Assembly (NCBI GenBank): GCA_036676355.1
Contig: JAKFDA010000051.1
Span: 1 to 17,578 of the forward strand
Source: ZC4RG42 sp036676355
GTDB taxonomy: Bacteria; Pseudomonadota; Gammaproteobacteria; Burkholderiales; SG8-39
Length of the DNA: 17,578 nt
Reading direction: 5' to 3'
Below, piece after piece: positions 1 through 5,232 of the stretch. The position numbers were made by a program, and so were the translations under genes. Numbering within the stretch: position 1 is the stretch's first letter; every line of letters starts with the position of its first letter. The notes below the pieces were generated by a model. That model worked only from the letters and a program-made list of their open reading frames with translations, had not been told where the DNA came from and searched no databases.

Positions 1-20
1 TCGTAACACCCTAATAAAAA

Positions 21-46
21 CAAAACCCCGCCTGAGCGGGGTTTTG
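21..46 (-). terminator. Intrinsic terminator of the cytochrome c gene pair
   Basis: A perfect 11-bp inverted repeat (CAAAACCCCGC at 21-31, GCGGGGTTTTG at 36-46) encloses a 4-nt loop. Read on the minus strand, the stem is followed by a T-rich run (TTTTTATTA, across 20-12). It lies about 30 nt past the stop of the downstream cytochrome gene, as expected for a rho-independent terminator. The plus-strand side has only a short T run inside the stem, so termination in that direction would be weaker. Confidence 0.9.
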
Positions 47-50
47 TCGG

Positions 51-66
51 AGCCCGCAAGCGGGCT
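51..66. repeat. Short GC-rich palindrome beside the terminator
   Basis: AGCCCGC (51-57) and GCGGGCT (60-66) form a perfect inverted repeat around two bases, which in practice folds as a 6-bp stem with a 4-nt loop. It lies between the cytochrome stop codon and the terminator at 21-46. It may stabilise the 3' end of the transcript. It has no T tract of its own. Confidence 0.6.
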
Positions 67-75
67 TGTCGTGCC

Positions 76-429
76 TTACTTGCCGGCCTGGAGCAGGCGC
101 GATTCCTTGATCAGGTAGAGGGAACCGGGCTGCTCTGCAAAATAGGCGGCAAGATTCTCCATATCCTTGGCGCTCAACGGCTGCACTTGTGCGGCCATGA
201 TCGGATTCTTGCGCGCGCCGGACTTGTACTGCTTCATCGACTGCAGCAGGTAATCCTCGTGCTGGCCCGCAAGCTTGGGAAAATCCGGGGCGCTGGGCGT
301 ATTGCCGTCGGGACCGTGGCACGCGGCACACACCTGTTTGGCCTTTTCGGCGCCGGCGGCGGCATCGCCCGCGAATACGGGGGCCGCGAAACAGGAGGCG
401 AGAACGAGAATTAGCGTCTTCTTGATCAT
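76..429 (-). CDS. Periplasmic monoheme cytochrome c (c4/c553-like), second gene of pair
   Basis: A small class I c-type cytochrome (117 aa) that carries electrons in the periplasm. A Sec signal peptide (Lys-Lys then a hydrophobic stretch) ends near residue 20 at VFA|GD. The haem attachment motif CAACH is at residues 34-38, and Met78 in NPIM is the likely distal haem ligand. The last 17 residues form a short tail beyond the usual c4-type fold. ATG at 429 is preferred because MIKK begins a classic signal peptide and GAGAGA lies upstream. A GTG at 444 overlaps the preceding gene's TGA and would add only five residues. It follows the other cytochrome gene by 11 nt, so the two are almost certainly cotranscribed. 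The family is clear; the redox partner cannot be read from the sequence. Confidence 0.93.
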   Translation of the reverse strand: MIKKTLILVLASCFAAPVFAGDAAAGAEKAKQVCAACHGPDGNTPSAPDFPKLAGQHEDYLLQSMKQYKSGARKNPIMAAQVQPLSAKDMENLAAYFAEQPGSLYLIKESRLLQAGK

Positions 430-440
430 GTTCGTCTCTC

Positions 441-788
441 TCACTTGGGTTGCGGCTGGCCGTAGTACGCAGCCAGATCCGCGATATCTTGTTCGCTCAG
501 CGTCATGGCAATGCCGCGCATGCTCGGATGGTTGCGATCGCCGCTCTTATAGGCGCGCAGGGCGCTGGCGATGTATTGCGGACTCTGGCCGGCGATAAAC
601 GGCACACGGTACACCTGCGGATAAGCGGTCTGGTACAGCGGAATGCCGTGGCAGCCCACGCACATCGAAATTTTCGTTTTGGCACGCTCACTGTCGCCCT
701 GGGGGGCGGCATCGGTCGTCTGCTGGGCATACGCCGGCGCACAGGCAAACGCGCCGACAAGCAGCCAAGCTGCAGTGGTCTTCATCAT
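441..788 (-). CDS. Periplasmic monoheme cytochrome c (c4/c553-like), first gene of pair
   Basis: A class I cytochrome c (115 aa) for periplasmic electron transfer. A signal peptide (MMKTT, hydrophobic core) probably ends at AYA21|Q22. The haem-binding motif CVGCH is at residues 43-47. Met90 in HPSM aligns with Met78 of the neighbouring cytochrome, in the same spacing before an LS(A/E) helix start, and is the likely axial ligand. GAGAG lies about 10 nt upstream of the tandem ATGs at 788 and 785. Two adjacent homologous monoheme genes recall the two halves of dihaem cytochrome c4 on separate polypeptides. That is an inference from order and motif spacing. The exact electron-transfer partner is unknown. 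Confidence 0.93.
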   Translation of the reverse strand: MMKTTAAWLLVGAFACAPAYAQQTTDAAPQGDSERAKTKISMCVGCHGIPLYQTAYPQVYRVPFIAGQSPQYIASALRAYKSGDRNHPSMRGIAMTLSEQDIADLAAYYGQPQPK

Positions 789-804
789 TGTGGGTAGGCT
801 CTCG

Positions 805-810
805 TTATAA
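805..810 (-). promoter_or_regulatory. Possible -10 box of the cytochrome c pair
   Basis: On the minus strand TTATAA lies 17 nt before the first cytochrome ATG, the only AT-rich hexamer close to the start. No good -35 hexamer is visible 16-18 nt upstream, so this is a weak prediction; an activator would probably be needed. Confidence 0.3.
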
Positions 811-880
811 ATCCCGCACCGCGCGTCCGAAGGGGATACGCATCTTGATCTTGTCTTGCCGCCGGCGACCTCTTCCCATC

Positions 881-961
881 GGCAGCTGCCTTCTTGATCG
901 AGGCGTCAGAAAAACCGTCAAATTCTACCCGACCACACTTGTTACGGTCAAAGGAACGTAA
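881..961. promoter_or_regulatory. Inverted repeats in the divergent cytochrome/MoxR intergenic region
   Basis: The 253-nt gap between the divergent genes (789-1041) holds no supported gene. It has a perfect 10-bp palindrome GGCAGCTGCC at 881-890. It also has TTACG (942-946) facing CGTAA (957-961) across 10 nt, and ACCGT (913-917) facing ACGGT (944-948). Such paired half-sites are what a dimeric regulator would use, but none matches a site I can name with confidence. Confidence 0.25.
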
Positions 962-1010
962 TACAGATCAAATCGGCAGCGCTCACGCAGGAGGGGAATG
1001 CCGCGGCGGC

Positions 1011-1016
1011 TATAAT
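1011..1016 (+). promoter_or_regulatory. Consensus -10 box of the MoxR/VWA/GNAT operon
   Basis: A perfect TATAAT lies 25 nt before the MoxR start codon, which predicts a short leader of about 20 nt. The region 16-18 nt upstream (around CAGGAG, 988-993) is a poor match to TTGACA, so strength may depend on an activator or on the inverted repeats further upstream. Confidence 0.55.
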
Positions 1017-1041
1017 TGCTGCCTCGCACAAGAGGTTTCCC

Positions 1042-1878
1042 ATGCGCTTCAACGGCTCCTCCAATTACGTCGCCACCGACGACCTCACGCTCGCGGTCAA
1101 TGCGGCCATCACGCTCGCCCGCCCCCTGCTCATCAAGGGGGAGCCCGGCACCGGCAAAACCAGACTGGCGGAAGAAGTCGCCGCGTCGCTCGGACTGCCG
1201 CTGTTCGAATGGCACGTCAAATCCACCACCAAGGCCCAGCAAGGGCTTTACGAGTACGACGCCGTGTCGCGACTGCGCGATTCGCAACTGGGCGACCCGC
1301 GCGTCAAGGACATCGGCAACTACATCGTCAAAGGCACGCTGTGGCAGGCGTTCGAATCGGACACCCCCGTCGTCCTGCTGATCGACGAAGTGGATAAGGC
1401 CGACATCGAATTTCCGAACGACCTGTTGCGCGAAATCGACCGCATGGAGTTTTTCGTCTACGAAACGCGCGAACTGATCCGCGCCAGGCATCGCCCGATC
1501 GTGTTCATCACTTCGAACAACGAAAAGGAGTTACCGGACGCTTTTCTGCGCCGCTGCTTCTTCCACTACATCCGTTTTCCGGACAAGGAAACGATGGAGC
1601 AGATCGTCGCGGTGCATTTTCCGAATCTGAAAAAGAACCTGCTGAGCGAAGCGCTCGACGTGTTCTTCGAATTGCGCCAGGTGCCCGGGCTGAAGAAAAA
1701 ACCGTCTACCTCCGAGCTGCTCGATTGGCTCAAGCTGCTGCTGGCGGAAGACATTCCGCCCGAGGCGCTGCGCGCAAACGATCGCAAACAGATTGTCCCG
1801 CCGCTGCATGGGGCGCTGCTCAAGAACGAGCAGGACGTGCATCTGTTCGAGCGGCTGGTGTTCATGAACCGTCGATGA
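1042..1878 (+). CDS. MoxR-family AAA+ ATPase (CoxD/NorQ/CbbQ-like)
   Basis: A MoxR-type AAA+ ATPase (278 aa), cytoplasmic. Family members pair with a VWA-domain partner to remodel or activate client enzymes, often metalloenzymes. Walker A GEPGTGKT is at residues 33-40 and Walker B VVLLIDEVDKA at about 110-120. The sensor-1 region (ITSNNEKELPDAF) is near 157-168, followed by paired arginines at 170-171 that fit an Arg finger. A C-terminal lid helical region follows. The length is normal for short MoxR proteins. ATG at 1042 has AGAGG at 1031-1035 and begins just before the N-terminal AAA+ helix. The VWA gene starts about 90 nt downstream, the canonical order for this module. The client is not evident here. 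Confidence 0.95.
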   Translation: MRFNGSSNYVATDDLTLAVNAAITLARPLLIKGEPGTGKTRLAEEVAASLGLPLFEWHVKSTTKAQQGLYEYDAVSRLRDSQLGDPRVKDIGNYIVKGTLWQAFESDTPVVLLIDEVDKADIEFPNDLLREIDRMEFFVYETRELIRARHRPIVFITSNNEKELPDAFLRRCFFHYIRFPDKETMEQIVAVHFPNLKKNLLSEALDVFFELRQVPGLKKKPSTSELLDWLKLLLAEDIPPEALRANDRKQIVPPLHGALLKNEQDVHLFERLVFMNRR

Positions 1879-1935
1879 TTTCGGCGGGGAGCACGGCGTG
1901 AAGCGTCGAGCGCAATGCCGCCTCGCCTCATCTTA

Positions 1936-1968
1936 CGGCTATCGACTCCCAACCCTCGGCTCTCGACT
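1936..1968 (+). repeat. Imperfect tandem 12-mer just before the VWA gene
   Basis: CGGCTATCGACT (1936-1947) and CGGCTCTCGACT (1957-1968) differ at one base and are 21 nt apart. They occupy the MoxR-VWA gap and end exactly at the proposed GTG start. Translated in the VWA frame they give a low-complexity LSTPNPRLST run, which argues that the upstream ATG (1915) is not the true start. Confidence 0.5.
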
Positions 1969-3144
1969 GTGTTAATCGATTTCTTCTTCCGACTGAAGTC
2001 GGCCAAGATCCCCGTCTCCCTCAAGGAGTTCCTCATGCTGCTGGAGGCGCTCGAGAAAGGCGTGATCGGCCCGTCGGTGGACGACTTTTACATCCTCGCC
2101 CGCGCCGCGCTGGTGAAGGACGAGGCGAATTTCGACAAATACGACCGCGCCTTCGGCGAGTATTTCTCCGGCATCGAGGAGATCGAACCCGATCAGGTCC
2201 GGATTCCGGACGAATGGCTGAAGAAGCTGAAGGAACTGAATCTCTCGCCGGAGGAAATGGCCGCGATCGAAGCGATGGGCGGTCTCGACAAGCTGATGGA
2301 GACGCTCAGGAAGCGGCTCGAAGAACAGAAGGAACGCCACCAGGGCGGCAGCAAATGGGTCGGCACCGGCGGCACATCGCCGTTCGGCGCATACGGTTAC
2401 AACCCCGAGGGCATCCGCATCGGACAAGACCGCTCGCGTCATCGTCGTGCGGTAAAGGTCTGGGACGAGCGCGCATTCCGGAACCTCGATGCCGACGTCG
2501 AACTCGGCACGCGCAATATCAAGGTCGCGCTGCGCCGTTTGCGCCACTTCGCCCGACAGGGCGCGGCCGATGAACTCGATCTCGACGGCACGATCAGCAA
2601 GACCGCCAAAAACGCCGGCTGGCTCGATCTGCAAATGCGCCCCGAGCGCCACAACGCGGTGAAGGTGCTGCTGCTGCTCGACATCGGCGGCTCGATGGAC
2701 GACCACATCCGCCTATGCGAGGAGTTGTTTTCCGCGTGCAAGTCGGAATTCAAGCACCTGGAACATTTCTACTTCCACAATTGCCTGTACGAGCATGTAT
2801 GGCGCGACAACGATTACCGCTACCAGGACCGCGTACGCACGACCGATCTGATGCACAAGTACGGTAGCGACTACAAGGTGATTTTCGTCGGCGACGCAAC
2901 CATGGGGCCGTACGAAATCACGGCGATCGGCGGTTCGGTCGAACACCATAACGAAGAACCGGGTGTCGTATGGATGCGGCGCATGCTGGATGTGTATCCC
3001 AAAGTCGTCTGGCTCAATCCCGAACCGCAGGATGCGTGGCCATATCGCTACTCGATCGGCATGATGCGACAGATCATGAGCGATCGCATGTATCCCCTGA
3101 CGCTCGACGGTCTCGATCGGGCGATGCGCTATCTGGCGAATTGA
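1969..3144 (+). CDS. CoxE-like VWA-domain protein, partner of the MoxR ATPase
   Basis: A cytoplasmic protein of about 391 aa with a C-terminal von Willebrand A domain, the usual partner of MoxR ATPases in client activation. The N-terminal half is helical and charged, with a likely coiled coil near residues 95-125. A Gly-rich linker (about 126-145) leads to the VWA fold. The MIDAS-like motif DIGGSMDD is at about residues 238-245. The canonical form is DxSxS, so the first Ser is Gly here, while the second Ser remains. An ATG at 1915 is also in frame, but it would translate the 1936-1968 repeat. I chose GTG at 1969, which gives an LIDFFF start that I recall as usual in homologues. No clear ribosome site precedes either start, so the start is uncertain. 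The GNAT gene follows after 11 nt. Confidence 0.88.
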   Translation: MLIDFFFRLKSAKIPVSLKEFLMLLEALEKGVIGPSVDDFYILARAALVKDEANFDKYDRAFGEYFSGIEEIEPDQVRIPDEWLKKLKELNLSPEEMAAIEAMGGLDKLMETLRKRLEEQKERHQGGSKWVGTGGTSPFGAYGYNPEGIRIGQDRSRHRRAVKVWDERAFRNLDADVELGTRNIKVALRRLRHFARQGAADELDLDGTISKTAKNAGWLDLQMRPERHNAVKVLLLLDIGGSMDDHIRLCEELFSACKSEFKHLEHFYFHNCLYEHVWRDNDYRYQDRVRTTDLMHKYGSDYKVIFVGDATMGPYEITAIGGSVEHHNEEPGVVWMRRMLDVYPKVVWLNPEPQDAWPYRYSIGMMRQIMSDRMYPLTLDGLDRAMRYLAN

Positions 3145-3146
3145 GG
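3143..3146 (+). promoter_or_regulatory. Ribosome binding site that selects the GNAT start
   Basis: GAGG overlaps the VWA stop codon (TGA at 3142-3144). ATGs lie at 3147, 3150 and 3156. Only 3156 has workable spacing (9 nt), so translation of the GNAT gene is probably coupled to the VWA stop. Confidence 0.55.
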
Positions 3147-3155
3147 ATGATGCGC

Positions 3156-3605
3156 ATGGCGACGATTCGCGTCACCGCCATCGAGCACGGCAGCGAGGCC
3201 TGGCGCACCGCGGTCGAATTACGCCGGGAAGTGCTGCGCAAACCGCTCGGCATGTCGTTCACGCAGGAACAGTTGGATAGCGAGCGCGATGCGCTGCTCT
3301 ACGCGGCGTATGTGACCGACGGCGCAAATGAGCAGCTTGCCGCTACCGCGTTCTTCATTCCTCTCGACGCCACGCGCGTACAACTGCGCCAGATGGCCGT
3401 GACGTCCAGCTTGCAAGGGTGCGGCGCAGGTCGCACGCTGCTGGAACACATGGAGCGCGATGCGCAATCGCGGGGCTACAGCGAAATCGTCGCTGAAGCG
3501 CGCGTTTCCGCGCTGCCCTTCTATGTCAAGCTCGGCTACATCGCTAGTGGCGGGATCTATGAGCACGTCGGGCTGCCGCATCGGAAGATCAGCAAGCGAT
3601 TTTGA
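3156..3605 (+). CDS. GNAT-family N-acetyltransferase
   Basis: A small GNAT-fold acetyltransferase (149 aa from the ATG at 3156), predicted to transfer an acyl group from acetyl-CoA to an unknown amine. The beta-4 strand RQMAV is followed by the pyrophosphate-binding loop QGCGAG and the alpha-3 helix RTLLEHMERDA. A late FYVKLGY motif is also typical of the family. It ends in a GLPHRKISK segment like that of small GNATs described as ElaA/YjcF-like. It is third in the MoxR-VWA operon with an 11-nt gap. Whether it acetylates a component of that module is speculation. The substrate cannot be inferred. Confidence 0.85.
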   Translation: MATIRVTAIEHGSEAWRTAVELRREVLRKPLGMSFTQEQLDSERDALLYAAYVTDGANEQLAATAFFIPLDATRVQLRQMAVTSSLQGCGAGRTLLEHMERDAQSRGYSEIVAEARVSALPFYVKLGYIASGGIYEHVGLPHRKISKRF

Positions 3606-3725
3606 GAGCCAGGCCCCCTTTTTGCGGCGGCGGATATTCGTAAGCTGTGACCGCCTGCCCCGGATCAAACGATAACCGCGCGCGGTCCCTTACACTCCAT
3701 CCCTCACAGTGATAGGAGACCCCCC

Positions 3726-4997
3726 ATGCGCTTCGAGACCCTGGCCGTCCACGCCGGCTATAGCCCCGACCCGAGCACCAAGGCGGTGGCCGTGCCCATC
3801 TACCAGACCACCAGCTACGCTTTCGACGACACCCAGCACGGCGCGGATCTGTTCGACCTCAAGGTCAAGGGCAACATCTATACGCGCATCATGAACCCGA
3901 CCTCGGACGTGCTCGAACAGCGCGTCACTGCGCTCGAGGGCGGCATCGGCGCACTCGCGCTCGCCTCCGGTCAGGCCGCGGTCACCTATTCGATCATGAC
4001 CATCGCGGAGGCCGGCGACAACATCATCGCGATCAGCACCCTCTACGGTGGCACCTACAATCTGTTTGCGCATACCCTGCCGCAGTACGGCATCGAGGTA
4101 CGCTTCGTCGATGCCACCGATCCGGCCGCCGTCGCCGCCCGCGTCGATGCGCGCACCAAGGCGGTGTTCTGCGAATCGATCGGCAATCCGCTCGGTAATG
4201 TCGTGGACTTCGCCGCCTTCGCCGAAGTCGCGCACGCTCATGGCGTGCCGCTCATCGTCGACAACACCGTGCCGACGCCTTATCTGACGCGCCCCTTCGA
4301 GCATGGCGCCGACATTGTCGTGCACTCGCTGACGAAGTACATGGGCGGCCACGGCACCAGCATCGGCGGCATCATCGTGGACTCCGGCAACTTCCCGTGG
4401 GCCGAACACAAGGCGCGCTTCCGTCGTCTCAACGAACCCGAAGTCAGCTATCACGGCGTCGTTTACACCGAGGCGCTCGGCCCGGCAGCCTACATCGGCC
4501 GCGCACGCACCGTGCCGCTGCGCAACATGGGCGCAGCGATTTCGCCCTTTAACAGCTTTCTCATCATGCAGGGCCTGGAAACGCTCAGCCTGCGCATGGA
4601 CCGCCACTGCGAGAACGCGCTCAAAGTCGCCGAATACCTGCAAGCGCATTCCAATGTTGCCTGGGTGAACTATGCCGGCCTGCCAAACCACCCGAGCCGG
4701 CCGCTGGTCGAAAAATATTTCGGTGGCAAAGCGGCGGGATTGCTGACCTTCGGCGTCAAAGGCGGCCGCGAAGCCGGCGTGCGGGTGCAGGATGCGCTGA
4801 AGCTGATCACGCGCCTCGTCAACATCGGCGATGCGAAGTCGCTCGCCTGCCACCCCGCCTCGACTACCCACCGGCAACTGAACCCCGAGGAATTGAAGAA
4901 AGCCGGCGTCAGCGAGGACATGATGCGTTTGTCCATCGGTATCGAGCACATCGACGACATCATCGCGGATCTGGACCAGGCGCTTGCGACGGCCTGA
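3726..4997 (+). CDS. metY: O-acetylhomoserine sulfhydrylase (PLP enzyme)
   Basis: A Cys/Met-metabolism PLP-dependent enzyme (423 aa), predicted to make homocysteine directly from O-acetylhomoserine and sulfide in methionine biosynthesis. The N-terminal FETLAVHAGY start and YTRIMNPT (residues 52-59) are typical of the MetY branch. Asp179 in VDNT contacts the pyridine nitrogen, and Lys204 in SLTKYMGGHG is the Schiff-base lysine. The C-terminal SLACHPASTTH and SIGIEHIDDI motifs are intact. The length matches the family. AGGAGA at 3714-3719 lies 6 nt before the ATG. TACACT at 3691-3696 is a possible -10 box. O-succinylhomoserine sulfhydrylase (MetZ) is the main alternative; the roughly 425-residue length and the SYHG..Y insertion favour MetY. 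Confidence 0.93.
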   Translation: MRFETLAVHAGYSPDPSTKAVAVPIYQTTSYAFDDTQHGADLFDLKVKGNIYTRIMNPTSDVLEQRVTALEGGIGALALASGQAAVTYSIMTIAEAGDNIIAISTLYGGTYNLFAHTLPQYGIEVRFVDATDPAAVAARVDARTKAVFCESIGNPLGNVVDFAAFAEVAHAHGVPLIVDNTVPTPYLTRPFEHGADIVVHSLTKYMGGHGTSIGGIIVDSGNFPWAEHKARFRRLNEPEVSYHGVVYTEALGPAAYIGRARTVPLRNMGAAISPFNSFLIMQGLETLSLRMDRHCENALKVAEYLQAHSNVAWVNYAGLPNHPSRPLVEKYFGGKAAGLLTFGVKGGREAGVRVQDALKLITRLVNIGDAKSLACHPASTTHRQLNPEELKKAGVSEDMMRLSIGIEHIDDIIADLDQALATA

Positions 4998-5139
4998 AAC
5001 GAGCACAGGACTGCGGCGGCGGCCAAATCGACAGATACAAGCCGACGCTCGACCGACGATGAGAGGGAAGCGAAACCGGAAAAAGGGCCGGAGAGCGAAA
5101 CAGACCGAGCCGGGCGTCCCAGCCAGCTACTTCAATAGC

Positions 5140-5159
5140 GGCCGGGTGAAATCCCGGCC
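5140..5159 (+). terminator. GC hairpin between convergent metY and the c-di-GMP gene
   Basis: GGCCGGG (5140-5146) pairs perfectly with CCCGGCC (5153-5159) around a TGAAAT loop, 143 nt after the metY stop. No T run follows on either strand, so it is at best a weak or factor-assisted terminator. The rest of the 235-nt gap (4998-5232) holds no supported gene. Confidence 0.4.
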
Positions 5160-5203
5160 ATCCAACGTCCGGACAACGGGCGTGCGACGCCAGGCCTGCG
5201 GCG

Positions 5204-5222
5204 CCGCTTGATCGCCAAGCGG
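5204..5222 (-). terminator. Hairpin just past the c-di-GMP gene stop
   Basis: CCGCTTG (5204-5210) pairs perfectly with CAAGCGG (5216-5222) around a 5-nt loop, 10 nt beyond the stop of the minus-strand GGDEF-EAL gene. It lacks a T tract, so it may protect the 3' end rather than terminate efficiently. Confidence 0.4.
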
Positions 5223-5232
5223 TTGGCCCAGC

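Noticed and set aside
3606..3725. Possible S-adenosylmethionine riboswitch upstream of metY
   Set aside because: The gap is only 120 nt and shows no conserved riboswitch core or terminator/antiterminator pair.
3690..5006. Long open frame (about 440 codons) on the minus strand opposite metY
   Set aside because: Its product is dominated by Arg, His, Val and Ala and has no family features; the opposite strand carries an intact PLP enzyme.
4998..5232. Small gene in the metY / c-di-GMP enzyme gap
   Set aside because: A short open frame runs through here, but it starts inside metY in another frame, lacks a ribosome site and is interrupted by hairpin sequences.
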